DNA of 10,673 bases from Micrococcales bacterium UBA3913 (lineage in GTDB: Bacteria > Actinomycetota > Actinomycetes > Actinomycetales > Microbacteriaceae): positions 1 to 10,673 of the forward strand of contig DGEZ01000088.1 of the NCBI GenBank assembly GCA_002391425.1, read 5' to 3'. A program made the position numbers and the translations under genes. The notes under the pieces are model-generated. The model was not told where the DNA came from. It searched no databases and worked only from the letters and a program-made list of their open reading frames with translations. Of this stretch, positions 1-6,854 are shown piece after piece; positions within the stretch are counted from its first letter, which is position 1, and each line of letters opens with the position of its first letter.

Positions 1-1000
1 GGGTGGGGTGAAGCTGGACGACGGGATCGAGGACCAGATCGAGGCCGAACTCGACGGTCCCTTCCTCACGCCGACCGGCTCAGCGGTCGGCCGGATCACG
101 CGATTCGCAGATGCCGAGGACCGCTACATCGTTCACCTGCTCAAGGCACTGCCGAATCCGCTGACCGGGCTCCGGCTCGTGCTCGATTGCGCCAATGGTG
201 CGGCGGCGGGCGCATCCCCCGCGGTCTTTACAGACGCAGGTGCACGCGTGCACGTGATCGGCGCGGACCCCGATGGGATCAACATCAACCTGGGGGTTGG
301 CTCGACGCACATGGAGAAGCTCCAGGAGGCCGTTGTCGCGCAGGGAGCTCAGCTGGGCATTGCGCACGATGGGGACGCGGACCGCTGTCTGGCCGTCGAC
401 GAAACCGGCCGGCTCATCGACGGCGACCAGATCATGGCGATACTCGCGATCGATATGGCAGCGCGCGGCGTGCTCGCGCACAACACCCTCGTGTGCACCG
501 TGATGAGCAACCTTGGGCTCAAGCTGGCCATGGCCCGCCGTGGGATAGCGATTCGCGAGACGGCCGTGGGTGACCGCTACGTGCTCGAAGAGATCAATGC
601 GCACGGCTACAACCTCGGCGGCGAACAGTCCGGCCACGTCATCATGCGCGACTTCGCGACGACGGGCGACGGGTTACTCACCGGGCTGCAACTGGCTGCG
701 GTCATGGCCAAGACGGGCAAGCCGCTGTCGGAGCTCGCGGATGAGGCCATGACGGTATACCCCCAGGTGCTCGTCAACGTTCCGAACGTGGACCGCAACG
801 CCGTGGCGGAAAACGCGGGCATCGCTCGCGCCGTTGCACAGGCAGAGGCCGAGATGGGGGACAGCGGCCGTGTGCTCCTGCGCCCGAGTGGGACCGAACC
901 CGTCGTGCGCGTGATGGTCGAGGCCACCGACCAGAACACGGCTCGGGAGATTGCGCAACGACTCGTGGATGTGGTCCGCAGCGAGATCTCCATCGCCTAA
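1..1000 (+). CDS. glmM: Phosphoglucosamine mutase GlmM, 5' end missing
   Basis: Converts glucosamine-6-phosphate to glucosamine-1-phosphate in the cytoplasm, the step before UDP-GlcNAc for peptidoglycan. The frame is open from base 2, so the gene starts before the window. The GTG at 8 is an internal valine in the family's G-G-x-K-L-D-D segment, not a start. About 330 residues remain of a family norm near 450; the missing part holds the catalytic phosphoserine loop. Numbering from base 8, visible landmarks are the Mg2+ loop DGDADR (121-126), the sugar-binding GGEQSGH (204-210) and the C-terminal phosphate-binding RPSGTEP (292-298). It ends TAA at 998-1000 and converges on coaA. The match is strong along the whole visible length. 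PgcA/ManB-type mutases are the only realistic alternative, but the GEQSGH loop and the coaA neighbour favour GlmM. Confidence 0.95.
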   Translation, partial: GGVKLDDGIEDQIEAELDGPFLTPTGSAVGRITRFADAEDRYIVHLLKALPNPLTGLRLVLDCANGAAAGASPAVFTDAGARVHVIGADPDGININLGVGSTHMEKLQEAVVAQGAQLGIAHDGDADRCLAVDETGRLIDGDQIMAILAIDMAARGVLAHNTLVCTVMSNLGLKLAMARRGIAIRETAVGDRYVLEEINAHGYNLGGEQSGHVIMRDFATTGDGLLTGLQLAAVMAKTGKPLSELADEAMTVYPQVLVNVPNVDRNAVAENAGIARAVAQAEAEMGDSGRVLLRPSGTEPVVRVMVEATDQNTAREIAQRLVDVVRSEISIA

Positions 1001-1013
1001 CGTTCTCGCCCGC

Positions 1014-1037
1014 GCCGCGCCGTACAGCGGAGGCGGC
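1014..1037. terminator. Possible hairpin between convergent glmM and coaA
   Basis: In the 56-base gap between the two stop codons, GCCGC-g-CCG, a 5-base loop, then CGG-ag-GCGGC can fold into an 8-bp stem with a small internal loop. There is no T-run on either side, so this is a weak, possibly bidirectional, terminator candidate only. Confidence 0.28.
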
Positions 1038-1056
1038 CGCACCGGTGTGGGGAAGT

Positions 1057-2022
1057 TCAGAGTTTGCGGATGAGCACCGAGTGCACCGCATGGTTCGCCG
1101 CCTTGCGCAACACCACGTCGGCCCGGGACTTGGTCGGGGCGATGTACTCCACGAGGTTCGGCTCGTTGACGCGGCGCCAGGTCGCGCGACCAATCTCCCG
1201 GACCTCCTCATCGGAGAGCTTCGCCCATCGGTGAAAGTACGAGTCCGGACGCGAGAACGCTTCGTGTTTCAGGTCGATGAGCCGGTCGACGTACCACGTC
1301 TCAATGTCGCCGACGCGCGCATCCACGTAAATGGAGAAGTCGAAGAAGTCCGACACGGCCAGACCTCCGTTCTGCGGGGGCTGGAGCACGTTCAGGCCCT
1401 CCACGATGAGCACATCGGGGCGGGACACCGCAATCGACTCACCGGGAATGATGTCATACCACTGGTGCGAGTACACGGGTGCGGCAACGCTTTCGGCGCC
1501 ACCTTTCACGGACGCGACGAACCGCAGTAGGGCGCGTCGATCATACGACTCGGGGAAGCCCTTCCTGTCCAGGAGGCCACGTCGCTCCAGCTCATCATTG
1601 GGGTACAGGAATCCGTCCGTGGTCACGAGGGCGACCTTTGGTGTGGACTCCCACCGGGACAAAAGCTCCCGCAAGAGGCGAGACACGGTGGACTTGCCCA
1701 CGGCAACCGACCCGGCGACGCCGATGACGAACGGTGTGGTCGCCTGCTGGCTGGCCAGGAGCTGATTGACTCTGCCCTGTAGCCCGCGGCGCTCCTCCAC
1801 GTACAGACTCAGCATGCGGCTCAGCGGCAGGTAGACCTCGCTGACCTCGCGCAGGTCGAGCTTGTCGCCGAGGCCGCGGATCTGGGTGATCTCCTGCTCC
1901 GTCAGGGGGGACTCCTGCGCATCCGCGATCATCGCCCAGACGGAGCGTTCCACCTCGAGGAATGGGGACGGCTGTGTCCAGGTGAGGGGGAACCTGCCGT
2001 CAGCCGTCTGCGCCACGCACAT
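1057..2022 (-). CDS. coaA: Type I pantothenate kinase CoaA
   Basis: Phosphorylates pantothenate with ATP, the first and usually rate-setting step of coenzyme A synthesis (cytoplasm). From the chosen ATG (2020-2022) the protein is 321 residues; the E. coli enzyme is 316. Visible: N-terminal PSPFLEVERSVW block, Walker A GSVAVGKST (about 104-112), then TTDGFLYPN and KGFPESYDRRALLRFV, EGLNVLQ, and a C-terminus ending RKL, all typical of the bacterial type I (PanK) family. Start choice: AGGG lies 6 bases before the ATG at 2022. An ATG at 2046 adds eight residues but has no clear ribosome site. The longest frame, from 2121, would run through the acpS start and its extra residues do not look like CoaA. 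The gene is single, convergent with glmM and divergent from acpS. Product very sure, start uncertain. Confidence 0.95.
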   Translation of the reverse strand: MCVAQTADGRFPLTWTQPSPFLEVERSVWAMIADAQESPLTEQEITQIRGLGDKLDLREVSEVYLPLSRMLSLYVEERRGLQGRVNQLLASQQATTPFVIGVAGSVAVGKSTVSRLLRELLSRWESTPKVALVTTDGFLYPNDELERRGLLDRKGFPESYDRRALLRFVASVKGGAESVAAPVYSHQWYDIIPGESIAVSRPDVLIVEGLNVLQPPQNGGLAVSDFFDFSIYVDARVGDIETWYVDRLIDLKHEAFSRPDSYFHRWAKLSDEEVREIGRATWRRVNEPNLVEYIAPTKSRADVVLRKAANHAVHSVLIRKL

Positions 2023-2031
2023 ATTCTGCCC

Positions 2032-2071
2032 TAAAATCGTGGGCATGCGCGCGAACGGGCGACCCGAATGA
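2032..2071 (+). promoter_or_regulatory. Candidate leaderless promoter and 8-codon leader ORF before acpS
   Basis: TAAAAT at 2032-2037 resembles a -10 box (TAnnnT). Seven bases later an ATG at 2045-2047 opens an 8-codon frame (MRANGRPE) that ends in TGA at 2069-2071, overlapping the acpS ATG (2068-2070) as ATGA. acpS has no visible Shine-Dalgarno of its own. The spacing fits a leaderless transcript starting at or next to the short ORF, with translation passed on to acpS. I see no convincing -35 box. This is inference from spacing only. Confidence 0.3.
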
Positions 2072-2430
2072 TCATCGGCATTGGCCTGGATGTGGTGAAC
2101 ATCGAACGATTCGGCCGTCACATGGAGAACCCTCGCCTACGTGCGCGGCTCCTGCTCCCGACCGAGGACACCGGGACAATGGAGCATCGCGCGGCAATAT
2201 TTGCGGCCAAAGAGGCGATCGTCAAGGCGTTCGGCGGCGTGCGCTCGTCAGAGTTTCGCTGGCACGACATCGGGATTTCGCATGGCCGTGACGGTCGCCC
2301 CGTCGCTATCCTTGAGGGGGCTGTTCGCCAGCTCGCCTCCGACCGTGGAGTCCACAGGATTCATGTCACTCTCAGCCACGACGAGCCCGTGGCTGCCGCT
2401 GTGGTGATTCTGGAAGGGAGAGCATCGTGA
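2068..2430 (+). CDS. acpS: Holo-[acyl-carrier-protein] synthase AcpS
   Basis: Moves the 4'-phosphopantetheine arm of coenzyme A onto a serine of acyl carrier protein, making it active for fatty-acid synthesis. The 120-residue length is normal for the family. The N-terminus MIIGIGLDVVNIERF carries the Mg2+-binding Asp8, and FAAKEAIVKAFGG (45-57) carries the second metal ligand, Glu49; the LSHDEPVAAAVVI tail is also typical. The ATG start is set by the conserved MIIGIG opening, although no Shine-Dalgarno is evident; translational coupling to a short upstream ORF is possible. First gene of the operon. Its TGA overlaps the GTG of alr by four bases. Its product consumes CoA, whose synthesis is started by the divergent coaA. 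Confidence 0.95.
   Translation: MIIGIGLDVVNIERFGRHMENPRLRARLLLPTEDTGTMEHRAAIFAAKEAIVKAFGGVRSSEFRWHDIGISHGRDGRPVAILEGAVRQLASDRGVHRIHVTLSHDEPVAAAVVILEGRAS
2412..2420 (+). promoter_or_regulatory. Ribosome binding site of alr
   Basis: GGAAGGGAG lies inside the end of acpS, six bases before the GTG at 2427. It decides the alr start, which would otherwise be ambiguous because GTG is used and the two genes overlap. Confidence 0.75.
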
Positions 2431-3527
2431 ATCGTCCATTTCGGGAAGTGCGTGTCGACCTGTCCGCGGTTCGGGACAACATCCGCACCTTCGCCGACCG
2501 GGTCGGTGTCGAGGTCCTCGCCGTGGTGAAGGCGAACGCCTACGGTCACGGCGCGGTGCCGGTGGCACGCGCCGCGCTGGCCGGAGGAGCCACCCGGCTG
2601 GGAGTCGTCGACCTAACCGAAGCACGTCAGCTGCGCGAGGCCGGCATTGAGGCCCCGATTCTTGCCTGGTTGCACGCCCCCGATGAGGATTTCACGGGCG
2701 CGGCGGCGGACAGCATCACAGTGGGCGTGAGCACCCTGGCGCAACTCGATGCGGCGGCAAAGGCGGGTGTGCCCGCCGTGCACATCGCGGTGGACACCGG
2801 GCTGAGTAGGAACGGCGTGGCAGAGAGCCAGTGGCGTGACGTCTTCGCTCGCGCCGCCGGTTACGAGCGCGAGGGGGCGTTCACCGTGGAGGGCATCTTT
2901 AGCCATCTATCGGGGACCTCAGCTCCGGATGACGTGCGCCAGGGCGAGCGCTTCCGTACCGCAATAGCCGTGGCAGCGGAATACGGACTGCAACCGCCTC
3001 TGCTGCACCTGGCCGCCACCGGGGGCGCATGGATGTTCCCCGAGCTGCGATTCACCATGGTGCGCGCAGGTATCGTGACCTACGGTCTGTCGCCCTTCGA
3101 CGCGAAGACCTCCGCGGATCTCGGTCTGCGCCCGGCCATGCGGTTGAGTGCGCGGATCGTGAACGTCAAGCACCTCCCCGCCGGCGAAGGCATCTCGTAC
3201 GGGTACCTGTACCGCACGACCCAGGAGACAACGGTAGCCCTGGTACCCCTGGGGTATGCCGACGGCATTCCGCGGGTGCTCGGTCCGGGTGCAGTCGTGT
3301 CGATCAACGGTACGGAGTTTCCGATTGCGGGGCGCGTTGCCATGGATCAGTTCGTGGTTGACGTCGGCGCGCATCCCGTCTCGGTGGGGGACGAGGCCGT
3401 GTTGTGGGGAGACCCCGAGAAGGGGGAGCCGGCGGTGGAGCGCTGGGCCAAGGCGGCCGGAACGATCAACTATGAGCTGGTGACGAGACTGGGCAATCGG
3501 CCTGTGCGAACCTATGTCGGGGACTGA
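2427..3527 (+). CDS. alr: Alanine racemase (PLP-dependent)
   Basis: Interconverts L- and D-alanine in the cytoplasm, supplying D-Ala for peptidoglycan. 366 residues, a usual length. The PLP lysine is Lys35 in VVKANAYGHG, heading the N-terminal TIM barrel. Other marks are AVDTGLSRNG (121-130), the PLP-pyridine arginine in MVRAGIVTYGLSP (211-223), the second catalytic base Tyr258 in SYGYLYR, and the C-terminal INYELVTRLGNRP (347-359). At the phosphate-binding turn the usual Asn-Ser is Ala-Thr (197-198), a mild change that should still bind phosphate. GTG start with a strong ribosome site; four-base overlap with acpS and 14-base overlap with tsaE imply translational coupling. In several actinobacteria I recall an NAD(P)HX dehydratase gene between acpS and alr; none fits here. 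Confidence 0.96.
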   Translation: MNRPFREVRVDLSAVRDNIRTFADRVGVEVLAVVKANAYGHGAVPVARAALAGGATRLGVVDLTEARQLREAGIEAPILAWLHAPDEDFTGAAADSITVGVSTLAQLDAAAKAGVPAVHIAVDTGLSRNGVAESQWRDVFARAAGYEREGAFTVEGIFSHLSGTSAPDDVRQGERFRTAIAVAAEYGLQPPLLHLAATGGAWMFPELRFTMVRAGIVTYGLSPFDAKTSADLGLRPAMRLSARIVNVKHLPAGEGISYGYLYRTTQETTVALVPLGYADGIPRVLGPGAVVSINGTEFPIAGRVAMDQFVVDVGAHPVSVGDEAVLWGDPEKGEPAVERWAKAAGTINYELVTRLGNRPVRTYVGD

Positions 3528-4017
3528 TCGCGATCAGAGGTGGGCGTCCGTTCTCGGCCGCTATACGGTGGCCACGGCGGAGGACATGGAGGCGCTGGGG
3601 GTGCGGATCGCGCACGTGCTGCGCGGCGGGGACGTGGTCCTGCTCGACGGAGAACTCGGCGCAGGCAAGACGACCCTGACCCGTGGCATCGGCGTGGGCC
3701 TGGAGATCCGAGATCGCGTCACCAGCCCGACTTTTGTGGTCGCACGCACGCACCGGCGCAAGTCCGGGGAAGCACCCCTGGTGCACGTTGACGCGTATCG
3801 TCTCGGCGGTGTCCTGGAATTCGATGATGTGGATGTGGATGTGGACGCATCCATCGTGGTCGTGGAGTGGGGGGCGCCCTACGTCGCGGACCTCGCCGAC
3901 GAATGGCTGGCCATCCACATTTCTCGGGAGCTCGGGGGCACACCCGCCGCGCAGGATCCCGACGATGCGGACGTCGCCGACCCTCGTGAGGTGACGATCA
4001 CCGTGGCACGCGGTTAA
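3514..4017 (+). CDS. tsaE: tRNA t6A biosynthesis ATPase TsaE
   Basis: Small P-loop ATPase that drives the TsaB-TsaD complex making N6-threonylcarbamoyl-adenosine at position 37 of ANN-decoding tRNAs. 167 residues, near the family norm. Walker A is GELGAGKTT (46-54). The family motifs SPTF (71-74), HVDAYRL (91-97) and VVEWG (116-120) follow in order. The start ATG overlaps the end of alr by 14 bases and has only a weak ribosome site; a downstream GTG at 3568 is possible but would remove part of the conserved N-terminus. Residues 104-111 are an acidic DDVDVDVD run encoded by a short DNA repeat (GTGGAT units, 3829-3846). tsaB follows after nine bases. Confidence 0.93.
   Translation: MSGTDRDQRWASVLGRYTVATAEDMEALGVRIAHVLRGGDVVLLDGELGAGKTTLTRGIGVGLEIRDRVTSPTFVVARTHRRKSGEAPLVHVDAYRLGGVLEFDDVDVDVDASIVVVEWGAPYVADLADEWLAIHISRELGGTPAAQDPDDADVADPREVTITVARG
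3829..3846 (+). repeat. Hexanucleotide repeat within tsaE
   Basis: GTGGAT, GTGGAT, GTGGAC in a row, preceded by GATGAT. It encodes alternating Val-Asp between the DAYRL and VVEW motifs of TsaE. Gain or loss of a unit would keep the frame. Confidence 0.8.
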
Positions 4018-4026
4018 GCTGAACAG

Positions 4027-4644
4027 GTGATTCTGGCAATCGACTCGTCGTGCGGCACGAGTGTCGCCGTCGTTAGTGACGGCAGCACCGTGGCGGAGTG
4101 CTCCGATCCGAATACGCGTGGGCACACCGAGGTGATCGGGGTGCTGCTCGCCTGTGCCCTCGCCACCGCCGGGGTGAGCCCCAGCGACATCACCTGCGTG
4201 GCGTACGGTACGGGGCCCGGCCCGTTCACAGGCCTGCGCGTGGGGATGGCCGCAGGTCGCGCGTTCGCGTGGGCCCGGGGCATCCCCGAGGCCGGGGTCC
4301 TCAGCCACGATGCGGTCGCTCTAGCTGTCCTGGAAGGGGCCGAGGAGGATGCCTTTCCGGGCGGTCTGCAGGTGGCCACGGATGCGCGCAGGCGGCAACT
4401 GTACGTGAGTGGATACAGCGGTCTCGATGGTGCGGGTCTGCCCGTGCGTACCTCCGGCCCGGCCGTGGTCGATGCAGCCGAGGCGGGTACATGGCTGCGA
4501 GCCGCCGAGGTGTCGGCGGGGGGCATTGGGCTCATCGCCGAGAGGCGTGCGCGAGCGGGCATCCCGCAGGCGGGAACCGCGCCGGTGTATCTGCGAGACC
4601 CGGACATCACGCGTGCCACGGGGCGGAAGTCGGTGCTGCAGTGA
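4027..4644 (+). CDS. tsaB: t6A complex dimerization subunit TsaB
   Basis: Inactive ASKHA-fold partner of TsaD; it forms the TsaB-TsaD heterodimer needed for t6A37 tRNA modification. 205 residues, within the family range. Opens MILAIDSSCGTSVAVV, the family's first strand-turn, and carries GTGPGPFTGLRVGMAAGRAFA (61-81), the clearest TsaB signature; VATDARRRQLYVSGY follows, as usual. The GTG start has little Shine-Dalgarno and lies nine bases after the tsaE stop, so coupling is likely. Its TGA overlaps the GTG of the next gene by four bases (GTGA at 4641-4644). The C-terminus is short, as in actinobacterial versions. Confidence 0.94.
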   Translation: MILAIDSSCGTSVAVVSDGSTVAECSDPNTRGHTEVIGVLLACALATAGVSPSDITCVAYGTGPGPFTGLRVGMAAGRAFAWARGIPEAGVLSHDAVALAVLEGAEEDAFPGGLQVATDARRRQLYVSGYSGLDGAGLPVRTSGPAVVDAAEAGTWLRAAEVSAGGIGLIAERRARAGIPQAGTAPVYLRDPDITRATGRKSVLQ

Positions 4645-6194
4645 CTACCCAGATTCGCCGCGCCGCGGCCGCGGACCTCGATGCGATCATGCGCATTGAG
4701 CAGGAGGCATTCGGTGCCGAGTCCTGGAGCAGGCAGGCGATGAGCAAGGATCTTGGCTCGGCGCAGTCGCACTACCTGGTCCTGACAGCTGACGGTTCCG
4801 TGCAGGCATTCGGGGGTGTGCTCGTGCCGGGGGAGGGCGCGGATGCGGACATTCTGACCATCGCGGTTGCGAGGACGCAGCGCGGTCACGGGTGGGGGAG
4901 GCTGCTGTTTCGCGCCCTCGTCGCCGAGGCTGAGGAACGCGGAGTGAGGAATGTGTTCCTGGATGTGCGTGAGGACAATGTCGCGGCGCGCGCCTTGTAC
5001 GCTTCGGAGGGATTCGACGTGGTCAATCGGCGTGCCGGGTACTATCCGAGCGGGGCTGCCGCGCTGGTGATGAGGCGCGCGTTGCGGGAATCGGCGGGTC
5101 CCGTGGGACGTGAGGTGGCAGAGCCGGCAAGTGCGGTGACGTCGTCCGTGGGGGAACCCCTGGTTCTGGGTATCGAGTCCTCCTGTGATGAGACGGGTGT
5201 GGGGATCGTGCGTGGTACGACTCTGCTGGCCAATGTGATTGCGTCGTCCATGGAGGAACACGCCCGCTTCGGAGGAGTCGTGCCCGAGGTTGCGGCGCGC
5301 GCGCACCTGGAGGCGATCGAGCCGGTGTTGCGTGAGGCTGTCCGGCAGGCCGGAATCGCCGTTTCAGACATCGATGCGGTGGCCGTGACTGCGGGACCCG
5401 GCCTCGCCGGTGCGCTCATGGTGGGTGTCGGCGCGGCCAAGGGGTTGGCGGTGGCCTTGGACAAGCCGTTGTACGGGGTGAACCACCTGGTCGGCCACGT
5501 CGGTGCGGATGTCCTGGATCGCGGTGAGGTGACGACTCCGACGATCGCACTGTTGGTGTCGGGCGGGCACACCTCTTTGCTCCTCGTGCGTGATCTGGTC
5601 GCCGATGTGCGCCTGCTCGGCGAGACGATCGACGACGCCGCCGGGGAGGCATTCGACAAGACCGCTCGGCTGCTGGGCCTGCCGTACCCGGGTGGACCTC
5701 ACATTCAGCGGATGGCACAGCAGGGGGATCCGAACGCGATCCGGTTCCCGCGCGGGCTGAGCCTGCCGAAGGATATGGCCGCGCACCGCTACGATTTCTC
5801 CTTCTCGGGGCTGAAAACGGCTGTGGCGCGCTATGTGGAACGCGCGCAGGCGGCCGGTGAGACGGTCAGCGTGCCGGATGTGGCGGCGAGTTTCCAGGAG
5901 GCCGTCGTGGACGTTCTTCTGACGAAAGCGCTCGCCGCGTGTCGAGATTTCGAGATTCCTCGTCTTCTCCTCGGCGGCGGAGTCGTCGCGAATGCCGCGC
6001 TCCGCGCGGCGGCCGAGCAGCGTTGCGCGGCCGCGAACGTCGAGCTGCGTATCCCGGCGCTCTCCCTGTGCACGGACAACGGGGCGATGATCGCGGCGAT
6101 CGGCGCCCAGCTCATCATGGCGGGCAGACCCGCCAGCGGTCTCGGCTTTGCGGCGGACTCGACTCTGCCGGTTACCTCCGCGCTCGTCGGCTGA
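4641..6194 (+). CDS. rimI-tsaD: RimI-TsaD fusion: S18-alanine acetyltransferase joined to t6A transferase
   Basis: One open frame of 517 residues holds two enzymes. Residues 1-148 are a GNAT acetyltransferase of the RimI type: acetyl-CoA loop QRGHGWG (80-86), LDVREDNVAARALYASEGF (107-125) and the RAGYYP tyrosines (131-136); RimI acetylates the N-terminal alanine of ribosomal protein S18. Residues 149-173 form an Ala/Ser/Pro/Val/Glu-rich linker. Residues 174-517 are a full-length TsaD, which transfers threonylcarbamoyl to A37 of tRNA: LGIESSCDET (176-185), metal ligands HLVGH (282-286), SGGHTSLL (307-314), FSFSGLKTA (386-394), GGGVVANAALR (445-455) and Asp479 in LCTDN. No stop or frameshift separates them. 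Separate TsaD initiation at in-frame GTG 5115, 5136 or 5148 remains possible, though none has a strong ribosome site. The GTG start overlaps tsaB by four bases. A sequencing error that removed a stop is not excluded. Confidence 0.9.
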   Translation: MTTQIRRAAAADLDAIMRIEQEAFGAESWSRQAMSKDLGSAQSHYLVLTADGSVQAFGGVLVPGEGADADILTIAVARTQRGHGWGRLLFRALVAEAEERGVRNVFLDVREDNVAARALYASEGFDVVNRRAGYYPSGAAALVMRRALRESAGPVGREVAEPASAVTSSVGEPLVLGIESSCDETGVGIVRGTTLLANVIASSMEEHARFGGVVPEVAARAHLEAIEPVLREAVRQAGIAVSDIDAVAVTAGPGLAGALMVGVGAAKGLAVALDKPLYGVNHLVGHVGADVLDRGEVTTPTIALLVSGGHTSLLLVRDLVADVRLLGETIDDAAGEAFDKTARLLGLPYPGGPHIQRMAQQGDPNAIRFPRGLSLPKDMAAHRYDFSFSGLKTAVARYVERAQAAGETVSVPDVAASFQEAVVDVLLTKALAACRDFEIPRLLLGGGVVANAALRAAAEQRCAAANVELRIPALSLCTDNGAMIAAIGAQLIMAGRPASGLGFAADSTLPVTSALVG

Positions 6195-6210
6195 GCGGGC
6201 TTCTTCCGCT
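6194..6210 (+). terminator. Weak hairpin after tsaD
   Basis: AGCGG and CCGCT flank a 7-base loop (GCTTCTT) directly at the tsaD stop. The stem is only five pairs and no T-run follows, so read-through toward 6270 is likely. Confidence 0.2.
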
Positions 6211-6237
6211 GGCAGGATTAGCTCATCCCTCTAGAAT
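6209..6237 (+). promoter_or_regulatory. Housekeeping-type promoter for the DUF4190 gene
   Basis: CTGGCA at 6209-6214 (four of six matches to TTGACA), 17 bases, then TAGAAT at 6232-6237. The expected start near 6244 would give a leader of about 25 bases containing AGGAAGG (6253-6259), ten bases before the ATG at 6270. Confidence 0.5.
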
Positions 6238-6269
6238 GGGGGAAACCCCGCAAGGAAGGCGTGCCCGCC

Positions 6270-6854
6270 ATGGCTGACGAACCGCAGAACCCGAATTCAC
6301 AGGCGCCTGCTCAGGAGCCGCCGCAGTACGGCGAGCGGATTCCTCAGGACACCCCGGCGTATTCCACCCCGCCGAAGTACGGCGAACGGATCACCCCCGT
6401 GCCGGGCGCTGCGCCGCAGCCAGCCTCGCCTGGGCAGACAGATCCATACCCGACGGGAAATTACACACCGGGCCAGCCCTATGTGGGCACCCCGCTCCCG
6501 CAATCGGGTTACGGCCAGGCCGGGTATCCGCAGGCTGGCGCCCCGTCGGGCCCGGGTGGGTATCCGAACCGGTCGACCAAGATGAATGTGCTGGCCGTTG
6601 TCGCGTTCATCGTCACGTTGGTGGTGTCGAACCTCATCGGCATGATTCTGGGCATCATCGCCCTACGACAGATCACGCGCACGGGTGAACGTGGGCGAGG
6701 ACTCGCGATCGCCGCAATCGTGGTCGGTGCGCTGTTGACGGTGATCGGTATCGCCCTGCTGGTGTGGATGACGAGCATGGGGATTTCCGTGACGGATCTG
6801 ATCACGGGCACGGTGACCCTGCAGGACGTCAGCACCGGGGGCGTCACGGCGTAA
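6270..6854 (+). CDS. DUF4190 membrane protein with Pro/Gly/Tyr-rich N-terminus
   Basis: 194 residues. The first 104 or so are a disordered Pro/Gln/Gly/Tyr-rich segment with two YGERI units (20-24 and 37-41) and later Tyr-Pro-Gly repeats. Two predicted membrane helices follow (about 106-132 and 145-168), joined by ALRQITRTGERGRGLAIAAI, the typical DUF4190 hairpin loop. A short tail of about 25 residues ends the protein. The function of this family is unknown; similar actinobacterial proteins are small membrane proteins with a low-complexity tail, and I infer a cytoplasmic location for the tail from the positive loop only weakly. Start: ATG 6270 is ten bases after AGGAAGG; the GTG at 6261 would be one base from it and is less likely. 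Its own promoter lies upstream. Its 3' end overlaps the convergent methyltransferase gene by 11 bases. Confidence 0.85.
   Translation: MADEPQNPNSQAPAQEPPQYGERIPQDTPAYSTPPKYGERITPVPGAAPQPASPGQTDPYPTGNYTPGQPYVGTPLPQSGYGQAGYPQAGAPSGPGGYPNRSTKMNVLAVVAFIVTLVVSNLIGMILGIIALRQITRTGERGRGLAIAAIVVGALLTVIGIALLVWMTSMGISVTDLITGTVTLQDVSTGGVTA

Noticed and set aside
2023..2121. Longer N-terminus for CoaA from the start at 2121
   Set aside because: It would cross the acpS start and add residues unlike the CoaA family; starts at 2022 or 2046 give the normal length.
3466..4308. 280-residue open frame on the minus strand
   Set aside because: Antisense shadow of the end of alr, tsaE and the start of tsaB; no domain signature or ribosome site.
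4098..4640. Open frame continuing upstream of the RimI start, giving a 698-residue reading frame
   Set aside because: This part is the +1 shadow of tsaB: it has Arg/Gly-rich sequence without any family motif, while tsaB in its own frame is clearly coding. The real start is GTG 4641, at the GTGA overlap.
4014..5306. 430-residue open frame on the minus strand
   Set aside because: It lies opposite tsaB and the fusion gene, which both carry conserved motifs. High GC leaves long open antisense frames, and the translation has no recognisable domain.
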